DNA of 64,000 nt from Haloarcula sebkhae (GCF_014647415.1 NZ_BMPD01000001.1:310001-374000), one strand, 5' to 3'; numbered from the stretch's first letter, positions 35,873 through 43,995 are shown. The notes: generated from the letters alone by a model not told the origin. Numbers and translations: made by a program.

Positions 35873-36892
35873 TTAGGCGCTCGCGCCGGATTCGGCGCCG
35901 CTCGTCGCGTCGACGGCGCTGTCGTCGAGTTCCGCCTCGGCTTCCAGCAGTTCGCGGTAGCGCTCGCGAATCGTCACGGTGCTGATGTCCGTGGCTTCGC
36001 TGACGGTTTCCTGCGTCATCTCCTCGCCGAGCAGCAGGCCGGCGGCGTAGATGGCCGCGGCGGCGAGGCCGACAGGGCTCTTGCCGCTGTGGACGTTCGC
36101 TTCCTTCCCCGCTTCGATGAGGGCGCGGGCCTGGCGTTCGAGGGCGTCGTCGGCGCCGAGTTCAGAGATGAACTTGCTGAGGTATGTCGCGGGGTCCGGC
36201 GGGCCGACCTGCAGGGAGAGTTCGCGGTTGAGATAGCGGTACGCGCGGGTGAACTCCATCTCGTCGACACGGCTGACGACGGCCATGTCGTCGAGCGTCT
36301 GTGGGAGGTTCGCCTGCCTGATGGCGGCGTACAGCGCGGCGGTCGCCATTCCTTCAATGGAGCGGCCGGGCAGCATCCCCTCGTCGAGGGCACGGCGGTA
36401 GATGACGCTGGCCGTCTCGCGGGCGCTCTCGGGGACGCCGAGGGCGCTTCCCATCCGGTCGATCTCGCCAAGCGCCTGCTTGAGGTTGCGCTCGGCGTGG
36501 TCGCGGGTTCGGAACCGTTCGTCCCAGGTGCGCAGGCGCTGCATCTTCTCGCGCTGGCGCGTCGACAGGGAGTTTCCGTAGGCGTCCTTGTTCTGCCACC
36601 CGATGTTCGTCGAGAGGCCCTTGTCGTGTTTCATCTCGGTCGTCGGCGCGCCGACGCGGCGCTTGTTGTCGCGCTCCTGGCTGTCGAAGGCGCGCCACTC
36701 CGGCCCGTGGTCGATCTCGTCCTCGTCGACGACGAGGCCGCAGGATTCACAGACCGTCTCGCCGCGACTGTCGTCGGTGACGAGGCTCCCGCCACAGTCC
36801 GGGCAGGCGTGGCCGGTACTCGCCTCGGACTCGGCCTGTTCGTCCGCACTTTCATCGCGTTCGTCGGGGGAATAGATGCTGCGTGTCGTCAT
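35873..36892 (-). CDS. tfb: Transcription initiation factor IIB (TFB)
   Basis: The 339-residue protein has the N-terminal zinc ribbon (CPDCGG ... CESCGLVV), the B-finger region (GPEWRAF, RRVGAPTTEMKHDKGLST) and two cyclin-like repeats (residues about 130-225 and 230-320, ending TVTIRERYRELLE). It recruits RNA polymerase to TBP-bound promoters. Haloarchaea carry many TFBs with different target sets. ATG 36892 is chosen as MTTRSIY; the upstream extension is not conserved. Its promoter region holds two copies of a palindrome also present before the adjacent HTH_10 regulator. Confidence 0.95.
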   Translation of the reverse strand: MTTRSIYSPDERDESADEQAESEASTGHACPDCGGSLVTDDSRGETVCESCGLVVDEDEIDHGPEWRAFDSQERDNKRRVGAPTTEMKHDKGLSTNIGWQNKDAYGNSLSTRQREKMQRLRTWDERFRTRDHAERNLKQALGEIDRMGSALGVPESARETASVIYRRALDEGMLPGRSIEGMATAALYAAIRQANLPQTLDDMAVVSRVDEMEFTRAYRYLNRELSLQVGPPDPATYLSKFISELGADDALERQARALIEAGKEANVHSGKSPVGLAAAAIYAAGLLLGEEMTQETVSEATDISTVTIRERYRELLEAEAELDDSAVDATSGAESGASA

Positions 36893-36967
36893 AGTGTGCC
36901 TCTGCGAGCGCGTGGGAACGCCCGCGGTCGTACCCAATTGTAGGGGTGCATCCCCCATGACGACTCG

Positions 36968-36983
36968 TTTGGCACATGCCGAA
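36968..36983. promoter_or_regulatory. 16-bp palindrome, site 1, upstream of tfb
   Basis: TTTGGCACATGCCGAA is a near-perfect palindrome (13 of 16 symmetrical positions including the centre pairs) 76-91 nt upstream of tfb. A 14/16 copy occurs at 37959-37974 and a weaker 12/16 copy, TCTGGCATACCACGAC, at 37013-37028. It is a probable operator of the neighbouring HTH_10 protein. Confidence 0.45.
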
Positions 36984-37129
36984 CTTCGGAGAAGTAGTGA
37001 CGATATGTCATGTCTGGCATACCACGACGCATGCCTCCCCGCTGCTGTTACCCCGTTCTGAACTGCGACGCGGCAGTATGCAGGTAGTGCAAGCCGGTCA
37101 GGTGATGGTGCCAGAGACAATACCGCCGG

Positions 37130-37915
37130 TTACACGCCTGAGCGGCCGATACGGAGGCGTCCGCCCTCGGCGACGTCCTCGTCGGCCTGAACCGGCCCCA
37201 TCGACCGCGTGACGAACGACCGGACGATCCATGCTTCAGCCCGCTGGAGGCGGTACTGGAGCGTCGACCGCGACACGTCAAGTGTCTCTGCGAGTTCGGT
37301 GAGCGAGGTGTCCCGAGGCGTCCGGTAGTAGCCGTGTTCGACGGCGGCCTCGACAGCGGCCTGTTGCTCGGGCGGGAGTTCCGCCAGCGTCACGGCCTCG
37401 TCGACCCAGTACGAAGGCGAGCTAAGCTGCCGGAATTCGACGGTGAGTCCCTCACGAAGCTCGGATTCCATCTCCTCGAACAGCCCGTCGACGCCGGCGT
37501 CGCTGCACAGGAGCAGTCGCCACTCACACCGGCTCCCGCGGCGTTCGGTCTCGACGAGGACGCCGCGGCCGACGTGGTCGATGGCCAGCCGCGGAATCGA
37601 GTGGCAGTCGCCGGCTTCCGACCGGTAGCTGTACACCGTCCGAGCGCCAGGGTCCGAGCCGATGACCTCGTACGTCCAGTCGGTCTTGCAGTTGCGGGTC
37701 CCGATGCACTCAGTACACTGGACTGGGTCATCGTACACGTCGTCTAGTTGTTCGAGGGCAGTTTCCGGACCGGCGACGCGTTCGAGCCGCCACATCCCGT
37801 CTCGTGTGACGTTGCACGCAATAGTCCGGGAGTGTGTCTCCGGATAGTCGATGAACACGTCCATGACGGGGTCGACGTTCCGCTCGTAGTCGATAGTGAA
37901 GATGAACTCTCGCAT
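37130..37915 (-). CDS. HTH_10 (Bat-type) regulator with a Cys cluster
   Basis: A 261-residue paralogue of the regulator at 9454. The C-terminal HTH_10 domain reads LPPEQQAAVEAAVEHGYYRTP ... LAETLDVSRSTLQYRLQRAE, followed by a 30-residue tail. The N-terminal sensor part has Cys at 67, 70, 76 and 104 with the same spacing as the paralogue, plus others at 34, 130 and 137. ATG 37915 has a TATA (TTATAC, 37942-37947) 27 nt upstream. A palindrome at 37959-37974, directly upstream of that TATA, recurs before tfb, so it may control itself, tfb and the divergent gene. Confidence 0.82.
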   Translation of the reverse strand: MREFIFTIDYERNVDPVMDVFIDYPETHSRTIACNVTRDGMWRLERVAGPETALEQLDDVYDDPVQCTECIGTRNCKTDWTYEVIGSDPGARTVYSYRSEAGDCHSIPRLAIDHVGRGVLVETERRGSRCEWRLLLCSDAGVDGLFEEMESELREGLTVEFRQLSSPSYWVDEAVTLAELPPEQQAAVEAAVEHGYYRTPRDTSLTELAETLDVSRSTLQYRLQRAEAWIVRSFVTRSMGPVQADEDVAEGGRLRIGRSGV

Positions 37916-37941
37916 GTACACCCCATTGCGTGTCGAGTGGC

Positions 37942-37974
37942 TTATACGCACTGTCTCGTTCGGCGTATGCCAAA
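37942..37974. promoter_or_regulatory. TATA box and palindrome, site 2, in HTH_10/membrane-gene divergent gap
   Basis: TATA (37942-37947, minus orientation) serves the HTH_10 gene. TTCGGCGTATGCCAAA at 37959-37974 is the reverse complement of a 14/16 match to the site upstream of tfb. It lies just upstream of the TATA and 36-51 nt before the plus-strand gene at 38011. Confidence 0.45.
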
Positions 37975-38010
37975 CAAGCCGTCATTATCGAAGCACGTTT
38001 TCAAAGGAGT

Positions 38011-38412
38011 ATGTCGTGTCCTGTCTCTCCATCTACTGGCGACTCGTCCGGCGGAGCGGTCACTGGCGACACACCGGACGACTCGCCGTCACGTATTCGC
38101 GGATATGAACTACCGACGCACAACTGGCGACACACCGTCGTCTACGGGGTGGTGTTCTGGGCGGTCGTGGCCGCCGCATGGCTCGCCGTCCCGACCGGTC
38201 ACCCGTTCCAGTTAGGCGTCACGCTGTCCGGACTGTTCGCGGCCCCGCTGTTGCCGGTCGCGCTCTGGTGTGATTACCGCCAGGCCAGACGATTCGGGAC
38301 TTGTGACCCCGGGCTTCGCGCGTACCTCTCGAATCTCGTTCGGGATATCAAGACGGCGGGGAGTGGCCAGAGCGCACTCGGCGACCAGCGTCGTGAATTC
38401 CTCAGATGTTGA
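38011..38412 (+). CDS. Small membrane protein, two helices
   Basis: A 133-residue protein starting at ATG 38011, just behind a GGAG-like ribosome site. After about 45 polar residues it has two helices (HTVVYGVVFWAVVAAAWLAV and LGVTLSGLFAAPLLPVALW) and a cytoplasmic tail with ARRFGTCDPGLRAYLSNLV. No family is recognised. It is divergent from the HTH_10 gene and shares its promoter gap, so it may be a target. Confidence 0.5.
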   Translation: MSCPVSPSTGDSSGGAVTGDTPDDSPSRIRGYELPTHNWRHTVVYGVVFWAVVAAAWLAVPTGHPFQLGVTLSGLFAAPLLPVALWCDYRQARRFGTCDPGLRAYLSNLVRDIKTAGSGQSALGDQRREFLRC

Positions 38413-38477
38413 GTCGAGATAACGCCACTCGCCGGCAGCCGTTTCGACGGTGTTAGCGGGCAAACCCGGCCGTATAT

Positions 38478-39440
38478 TTACAGCCAGTCCGTCTCTGGAT
38501 CGATCCGGTTCGGCGGCGTCTCGCCGGCCAGCACGGCCCTGACGTTCGCGGCGACGGCGGCGTTCAGGTCGTCGCGGGCTTCTTCCGAGTACCACGCCGC
38601 GTGGGGCGTGACAATACAGTTGTCGAGGCCGACCAGCGTGTGGTCAGCCGTCGGCGGTTCCTCGATCAGCACGTCGAGACCGGCGGCCCCAATCGTTCCG
38701 TCGTCCAGTGCCGTCCGGAGCGCCGCTTCGTCGACGAGGCCGCCGCGGCCGGTGTTGACGAGAATTGCCTGCTCACGCATCGCCGCGAGCGCGTCGGCGT
38801 CTATCATCGCTTCCGTCTCCTCGGTCAGCGGCGCGTGGAGGGAGACGTAGTCAGCCCGCTCGTATAGCGTCTCAAGCGTGACTTTCTCGACATCGGCTTC
38901 GCCCATCTCCTCGGCGTCGACGTAGGGATCGTACGCGATCACGTCCAGATCAAAGCCCCGCAGCTGGTCGCGCACTCGCCGTGCGATGGGGCCGAAGGAG
39001 ACGAGACCCAGCGTCTGGTCGCGGACGCGATGTACCGGGCGGGTCCGCTCCCAGCCCCAGCCACCGTCGCGAACGTCGCGGTCGTAGGCCGTGAGCGTCC
39101 GAATACAGTCGAGCAGTAGCGTCACCGTGTGGGTAGCGACCTCGTCGGTACAGTACTCGGGGACGTTCGTGACAGTCACGCCGTTGTCTGCCGCCGCGGA
39201 CACGTCGATGTTGTCGATACCGACGCCCGCTCGCGCAACGATCTTGAGCTCGTCCAGTGCGTCGAGTACCGCGGCAGTGACCGGGGTGTTCACGTCCACG
39301 ACGAGTCCCGCTGCACTGGCGGCGGCATCCCGGAGCGCGTCCTCGTCGTCTGTCTCCGCGACAACGACATCAGCGTCGAGTTCCGCCCGCAGTCGGTCGA
39401 CATCTATCATCGGGTCATCGCTTGCGACCACACGTTCCAT
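38478..39440 (-). CDS. D-isomer-specific 2-hydroxyacid dehydrogenase
   Basis: A 320-residue NAD-dependent dehydrogenase with the Rossmann nucleotide loop GLVSFGPIARRV, then YDPYVD, VSLHAPLTEET, ILVNTGRGGLVDE and the catalytic PHAAWYSEEA His. It is related to SerA/CtBP-like enzymes; the substrate is uncertain. The canonical middle Gly of GxGxxG is Ser/Pro-shifted (GLVSFGPIA), common in this subfamily. The alternative ATG 39452 adds four residues. Confidence 0.85.
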   Translation of the reverse strand: MERVVASDDPMIDVDRLRAELDADVVVAETDDEDALRDAAASAAGLVVDVNTPVTAAVLDALDELKIVARAGVGIDNIDVSAAADNGVTVTNVPEYCTDEVATHTVTLLLDCIRTLTAYDRDVRDGGWGWERTRPVHRVRDQTLGLVSFGPIARRVRDQLRGFDLDVIAYDPYVDAEEMGEADVEKVTLETLYERADYVSLHAPLTEETEAMIDADALAAMREQAILVNTGRGGLVDEAALRTALDDGTIGAAGLDVLIEEPPTADHTLVGLDNCIVTPHAAWYSEEARDDLNAAVAANVRAVLAGETPPNRIDPETDWL

Positions 39441-39604
39441 GTGCGGAGTCATGGACTAGGACGCTAAAACGGGTCGAAGTCGTTCCCATCGAATAGGAAT
39501 TCGAGGTGCATGATAGATTGAATACAACGAATGAACCCGTTGCTCGTTCGAGACAGGCGGTCCGAGCGCTGTGATTTAAGCCACTCGACCGCCAACCCAG
39601 CGGT

Positions 39605-39877
39605 ATGCAAATCGAGCTGCGGTTTTTCGCCAACTTCCGGGAAGCCGTCGGGCAAAAAACGGTTCACCGCGAGTACGAAAGCGACCTGCAGGCGGGTGAT
39701 GTGCTCCGACAGCTCTCCGAGGAGTTCACCGAGATGGACCTGTTCGAGGATGGCGACCTGCGGGAGTACCTGACGATTCTCCGGAACGGGACGGATATCA
39801 CGCATCTCGACGGGCTAGAAACCGCGCTAGAAGACGGAGACGAGCTCAGCGTGTTCCCGCCAGTCGCCGGGGGATAG
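39605..39877 (+). CDS. samp1: SAMP/MoaD-like ubiquitin-fold protein ending in Gly-Gly
   Basis: A 90-residue beta-grasp protein. The end, LSVFPPVAGG, has the diglycine required for adenylation by UbaA and for thiocarboxylate or isopeptide formation. In Haloferax, SAMP1-type proteins serve both molybdopterin synthesis (as MoaD) and protein conjugation. The internal YLTILRNGTDI and LEDGDELSVFPP are family motifs. A TATA-like ATTTAAG (39571-39577) is 28 nt upstream. It may also serve as sulfur donor to NcsA-type thiolation, though SAMP2 is the known one. Confidence 0.82.
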   Translation: MQIELRFFANFREAVGQKTVHREYESDLQAGDVLRQLSEEFTEMDLFEDGDLREYLTILRNGTDITHLDGLETALEDGDELSVFPPVAGG

Positions 39878-39902
39878 CGTCCTTCCAGAGTCGATTGCCG
39901 AA

Positions 39903-40304
39903 TCAGCAACAGAAGATGAACGGAAACATCAGCCCAACGCGGTCGCCGGCTTCCAGTTCCGTGTCCAGTCCATCGAGGTGTTCGTTGAACTCGCCGTTGA
40001 CCGCCACTCGCGCGTAGCATCTGGTCTGCTCGCCTTCGGGGTTTTTCGCCCAGTCGCCCGGCAGGTCCGCCATCTCCGGGGCCCAGCCCTCGGTGGTGGC
40101 GTCGGCTTCGGTTTCCGCGATGAGCATATCGCTCACGTCGTATTCCCGGAAGAACGCATCGAGAAAGTCACGTAGCGTGTTCCCTTCGAACGTGTATGAC
40201 AGCGACGGTTCGCCGACGACCCGACGAACGTGGCCGGTACACCTGACCTCGACAGTGGTCAGGTCTCGGTCCGACGCCTGCCGTTCCAGTGTCTCACTAC
40301 TCAT
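39903..40304 (-). CDS. MoaD-like beta-grasp protein ending in Cys-Cys
   Basis: A 133-residue protein with MoaD/ThiS-like layout: VEVRCTGHVRRVVGEPSLSY, NTLRDFLDAFF, then a loop insertion of about 35 residues, and CYARVAVNGEFNEHLDGLDTELEAGDRVGLMFP at the end. But the C-terminus is MFPFIFCC, with no Gly-Gly. It therefore cannot be activated like MoaD or SAMP. A role in metal or cofactor binding with the nearby aldehyde oxidoreductase is an inference. Upstream TATA-like TTTATTGA at 40330-40337 (minus). Confidence 0.7.
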   Translation of the reverse strand: MSSETLERQASDRDLTTVEVRCTGHVRRVVGEPSLSYTFEGNTLRDFLDAFFREYDVSDMLIAETEADATTEGWAPEMADLPGDWAKNPEGEQTRCYARVAVNGEFNEHLDGLDTELEAGDRVGLMFPFIFCC

Positions 40305-40364
40305 ATGTGTGCTACACCCCGCTCTTACAAATCAATAAACACGAACATGTTCGCCCATCGCTGG

Positions 40365-40372
40365 GGTTTATT
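40365..40372 (+). promoter_or_regulatory. TATA element for the 40396 gene
   Basis: TTTATTTG at 40365-40372 lies 24-31 nt before ATG 40396, giving a leaderless mRNA. The opposite TATA for the Cys-Cys beta-grasp gene is about 30 nt away, so this 91-bp gap is a compact divergent promoter. Confidence 0.4.
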
Positions 40373-40395
40373 TGCGCCGAACTCTGTGTGGCGAT

Positions 40396-40764
40396 ATGAA
40401 CAATATCGAACTAGGGATTCCGTCCGGGATTGTCGAGTCGCTGCCGCCGGACAGCGAGGATACGAAACGCGACATGGAACAGGCTGTCGGCGGCTGGGAA
40501 CGGGAACTCAACGCCGCGCTCGACTCTGCGGAGCCGGCCAGCGCCGTCGTCGACCACATCGAGCAGTTCGAGAACCGATGGGAGGCCTACGACGAGTACG
40601 TCGTCGAACTCCGGGCCTGGGGCCAGTCACCCATCTACGCGATGGCCTGGCGCGACCTCCACGCCGCCGTCATCGCTCAGATTTACGACCACGAGGACTT
40701 AGACGAGCGCATCAACCGCGAGCGCAACGCCCGCATCGTCGACGACGGTATCCGGCCGGGATAA
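40396..40764 (+). CDS. Conserved hypothetical protein (122 aa)
   Basis: A 122-residue soluble, mostly helical and acidic protein (MNNIELGIPSGIVESLPPD; FENRWEAYDEYVVELRAWGQSPIY). The Trp/Tyr-rich centre and the helical end (YDHEDLDERINRERNARIVDDG) give no family I recognise. It lies divergent to the Cys-Cys beta-grasp gene and upstream of two further small genes in the same direction, so co-transcription is possible. Confidence 0.55.
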   Translation: MNNIELGIPSGIVESLPPDSEDTKRDMEQAVGGWERELNAALDSAEPASAVVDHIEQFENRWEAYDEYVVELRAWGQSPIYAMAWRDLHAAVIAQIYDHEDLDERINRERNARIVDDGIRPG

Positions 40765-40872
40765 GCCGTAGCCGTCCGGAAGCGGTGGCATCCGTTCGGG
40801 AGAGCGCGGGTGTGGCAGAACGGCGCAGTGCCGCCGATAGGTTTAGACGACCACACCCGTAACGACCACACG

Positions 40873-41127
40873 ATGGAGCGTGAACGGAGTTTTCGCGGCA
40901 TCTCAGTTCGAGCCGCTATCGGGTATCTGGAGAACCTCGGCGGCGAGCAACGCGGCGAAGCGACCGTCGAAGGCGACGGCTGGGCAGCGACACTGTCAGA
41001 GGAGAAAGTCGCCATCGGCCCGAGCCTGCAACTCAACGAGGTGACGATCGAGTTCGACGGCGACCCCGAGACGCTGGAGCCGCTCATCGAGAAGTTCGCA
41101 CAGAAAGCGATGCGAGCGGGCGGCTGA
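40873..41127 (+). CDS. Small protein resembling MoaD-related C-terminal domain (DUF1952)
   Basis: An 84-residue protein: FRGISVRAAIGYLENLGGE, GDGWAATLSEEKVAIGPSL and a final LIEKFAQKAMRAGG. This order of motifs reminds me of DUF1952, the C-terminal domain of some MoaD-related proteins in Thermus; I cannot verify it here. If right, it would be a stand-alone piece of a two-domain MoaD protein near two other MoaD-like genes. It precedes the 41138 gene by 10 nt. Confidence 0.45.
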   Translation: MERERSFRGISVRAAIGYLENLGGEQRGEATVEGDGWAATLSEEKVAIGPSLQLNEVTIEFDGDPETLEPLIEKFAQKAMRAGG

Positions 41128-41137
41128 CCGGGACGCG

Positions 41138-41506
41138 ATGGCTGATTCATCGTACCCAATCGAGGGACAGATCGTCCTGCTGGCCGGCACGCGTGCGAGC
41201 ATTCCACTCGACCAGCTCCCGGAGCTACTCGAACGGACCCAGACGTATCTCCAAGCGAACCGGGAGACCTACGACAGGGAGTACGAACGCATTAGCGGTC
41301 CCAGAGAGGCCGATTACGTCTGCGCCGAGGCGGGCCACTGGGACAGTATCGGCACAGAACTCGGACTGAGCGATCGCGAACAGGACGCGGTGCGGCGGGC
41401 CCACGCCGCCCAGTTCGAGCGCGACGGGCGGCGGCTCGACAGAAGTGAGGAGTTCGAGACGACGCTGGAAATCAGGGACGTGCTGGCAGTCAGCTCCGAC
41501 CCGTAA
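41138..41506 (+). CDS. Conserved hypothetical protein (122 aa)
   Basis: A soluble 122-residue protein beginning MADSSYPIEGQIVLLAGTRASIPLDQLPELLE, then a helical acidic part. It appears haloarchaea-specific, and I assign no domain. It follows the 84-residue gene by 10 nt and is probably in the same transcript. It is convergent with the 41521 gene. Confidence 0.5.
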   Translation: MADSSYPIEGQIVLLAGTRASIPLDQLPELLERTQTYLQANRETYDREYERISGPREADYVCAEAGHWDSIGTELGLSDREQDAVRRAHAAQFERDGRRLDRSEEFETTLEIRDVLAVSSDP

Positions 41507-41520
41507 GGACGTACTGGCAG

Positions 41521-41886
41521 TCAGCTTCGCACCGTAATCGTCTCCAGCACACGCTGGGAGAACGCCGTCTCCGAGAGGTCGCCGTTTTCGAGGTCGTCGA
41601 TCCACTCGCTGTCGACCGACCACTCGCCGAGTTCGGTGTCTTCGAGGTCCGTCACCGTCGCCTCGATGTCGACCCCCGACCAGTCGTCAGCGTGGAGGTC
41701 CCGGAAGACGTTGATGACACGGCCGATCTCCCGGTGAGGAATAACGGCCGCCTCGTCGGCCGAAATCGATTCGTAGGTGAGCCGGTACGTATCGCCCTCG
41801 TCAGCGAAGTCGGTGACGTAAACGCCGTGGCTGGTCAGTCGGGACTCTACCTGGAATTCGAAGTCGTCGATATCTTCCTTGCGCAT
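41521..41886 (-). CDS. Conserved hypothetical protein (121 aa)
   Basis: A 121-residue acidic protein (MRKEDIDDFEFQVESRLTSHG; YRLTYESISADE; GRVINVFRDLHADDWSGVDIE). No known domain. It lies 36 nt downstream of the aldehyde ferredoxin oxidoreductase gene on the same strand, so it is probably in its transcript, and could be an accessory protein. Confidence 0.55.
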   Translation of the reverse strand: MRKEDIDDFEFQVESRLTSHGVYVTDFADEGDTYRLTYESISADEAAVIPHREIGRVINVFRDLHADDWSGVDIEATVTDLEDTELGEWSVDSEWIDDLENGDLSETAFSQRVLETITVRS

Positions 41887-41922
41887 TAGAGAAGTGAAAT
41901 GTGTTCGGCGGCCGGGGCTATC

Positions 41923-43869
41923 TCAGTCGTCGCTCGGTGCCGCTGCGCCGCCGGAGCTGACGCCGGTTCCGGGGCCGATGTCGATTCCCAGATCGTCGAG
42001 TTTCTCGTCGGGAACGACGCCGTTCTCCCAGTCACGCACCTCGTAGTACTCGTCTTTCATCTTCGAGAGCTCCGCGAGCTCGCCCTCGGAACCGCCCTGG
42101 GCCGGCATCGCGTGCTCGTCGCCTTCGACGAACCGGTTTGGCAGGTCGTCGTCGGAGCCGTCGAAGCCGGCGAGGTTGTTGTAGTACCGTTCGAGGTTGT
42201 AGATTCGTTCGCCAGCCTCCATCAGTTCCTCCTCGCTCACGTCCAGCCCGGTCATGCCGTTGTACTGCAGGACGTACTCCTCGATGCCCTCTGCGAAGGC
42301 GTTGAACTTGCAGATGTCGAAGGAGTCGCTGATAGCGTGCAGGTCCTGGAAGGTGGCACACAGCTCGCCTTTACCCTCCCACTCTCGCGGATCGACCTTC
42401 TCCGGGATACCGAGAATTTCTGCTGCTGGCGTGTAGCCGCGCAGGTGACATGCCCCGCGGTTCGAGGTCGCATAGCCGATTGCCATCCCCTTCATACAGC
42501 GCGGGTCGTAGGCGGCCATGGTCTGGCCCTTGACCGCGAGGGAGTTGGTGTGGGCGTCGAACTCCTCGGCGAGGTGGTCCGGCCCTTCGGCGAGGTGGTC
42601 CGCGAGTTCGGTCTCACGGTGGGCGATCATCTCGATCATGTCGATCATCGTCTCGGCGTCGCCCCAGTCCAGACCGTCGCCGAGTTCGTCGAGTTTGCCT
42701 TCCTCGGTCATCTCCATCGCCATCGCCATGGTGTTGCCAACGTCGATGGTGTCGACGCCGACGTCGTTACACCGTTCGAGCATCACGGCGATCTTGTCGC
42801 GTTCGACGTGGCCGGAGTTCGGTCCGAGCGCCCACGCGGACTCGTACTCGTAGGATTCGGTGCGGACGTTCATCTCCTCGCCCTTGTGCATCGCCTGCAC
42901 CTCGACTTCCTTCTTGCAGGCGACCGGACAGGAGTGACAGGTCGGCTCGTCGACCAGGATGTTCTCCCGGACGTTCTCGCCCGAGACGTTCTCCGAGTCG
43001 ATGATGCGCTCGCCGTCGCCCTCGGCGTCCGAGTACGACCGCGTCGAGGAGTACCTCGCGTTCTTGGTCGGAAGGCCGTCCATCTCCTCGGTAAGGTTCA
43101 TCAGGACGTTGGTCCCGTACATCGAGAGCCCGCCCTCGTTGGGCGCGGTCACGTCGGACTCCTGGATGACCTGCATCGCCTGCTTGTGGCCCTCCTGGAA
43201 CGTCTCCTGGTCCTTCGGTTTGGGCATCCGCGTGCTGGACTTGACGACGACGGCTTTGAGGTTCTTGTTGCCCATCACGCAACCGGTGCCGCCGCGGCCC
43301 GACGCGCGGTCGTCCTCGTTGACGATACAGGCGTATTTGACCTCGTTCTCACCGCCCTGGCCGATGGCCATCACGGAGAGGTTCTTGCCCAGCGAACCGC
43401 CCTCGATCTCTTCTTCGAGGTCGTCGATGGTGTCGTGGACGCCCTGGCCCCAGAGATGGGATGCATCGCGCAGTTCCACCTCGCCGTCTTCGACGAGCGC
43501 GTACACCGGCTCGTCGGCCTGGCCTTCGAACAACAGTCCGTCGAAGCCCGACCACTTCAGCCGCGCGCCCGACCAGCCGCCGTGGTGGGAATCAGTGACC
43601 GTTCCCGTCAGCGGCGACTTGGTACAGATGGCGATACGACCGCTCATCGTCACCTGTGTGCCCGTCAGCGGCCCGTTCATGAACGCCAGCAGGTTCTCCG
43701 GCCCCAGCGGGTCCACGTCAGGTCCCTGGTCGAAGACGTACTTCACGCCGAGTCCGCGTGCACCGATATACTTTTTCGCGTCTTCCTCGTCGATACCTTC
43801 GTAGGCTACGTCCCCGTCTCCGAGGTCGATCCGTGCCACGTGGTCCTGGAAGCCACCAAGGTCTGTCAT
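41923..43869 (-). CDS. aor: Aldehyde ferredoxin oxidoreductase (tungsten-pterin enzyme)
   Basis: A 648-residue member of the AOR family. The N-terminal domain has ARGLGVKYVFDQG and GPLTGTQV with SHHGGWSGARLKWSGFDG. The middle has GRGGTGCVMGNKNLKAVVV. The cluster ligands are visible: CHSCPVACKK gives three Cys and FDICKFNAF the fourth. It oxidises aldehydes to acids with a bis-pterin tungsten (or Mo) and a [4Fe-4S], passing electrons to ferredoxin. ATG 43869 (MTDLGGFQDH) is preferred to 43899. The downstream gene and the nearby MoaD-like proteins suggest a cofactor neighbourhood. Confidence 0.93.
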   Translation of the reverse strand: MTDLGGFQDHVARIDLGDGDVAYEGIDEEDAKKYIGARGLGVKYVFDQGPDVDPLGPENLLAFMNGPLTGTQVTMSGRIAICTKSPLTGTVTDSHHGGWSGARLKWSGFDGLLFEGQADEPVYALVEDGEVELRDASHLWGQGVHDTIDDLEEEIEGGSLGKNLSVMAIGQGGENEVKYACIVNEDDRASGRGGTGCVMGNKNLKAVVVKSSTRMPKPKDQETFQEGHKQAMQVIQESDVTAPNEGGLSMYGTNVLMNLTEEMDGLPTKNARYSSTRSYSDAEGDGERIIDSENVSGENVRENILVDEPTCHSCPVACKKEVEVQAMHKGEEMNVRTESYEYESAWALGPNSGHVERDKIAVMLERCNDVGVDTIDVGNTMAMAMEMTEEGKLDELGDGLDWGDAETMIDMIEMIAHRETELADHLAEGPDHLAEEFDAHTNSLAVKGQTMAAYDPRCMKGMAIGYATSNRGACHLRGYTPAAEILGIPEKVDPREWEGKGELCATFQDLHAISDSFDICKFNAFAEGIEEYVLQYNGMTGLDVSEEELMEAGERIYNLERYYNNLAGFDGSDDDLPNRFVEGDEHAMPAQGGSEGELAELSKMKDEYYEVRDWENGVVPDEKLDDLGIDIGPGTGVSSGGAAAPSDD

Positions 43870-43995
43870 GGTAATACGTGACTCTCTGGCCGCGAGCAAG
43901 TTAACGGTTTGTGTTGCTAAAATACAGATATCTGACGGTTTCAGCGATCACTGGGCCTTCGTGACCGGGTCGCATCCACGAGTCTGGTCCGAACC

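Noticed and set aside
41899-43881. 660-codon plus-strand open frame
   Set aside because: It is the exact antisense of the aldehyde ferredoxin oxidoreductase gene, with no family motif; high GC keeps antisense frames open.
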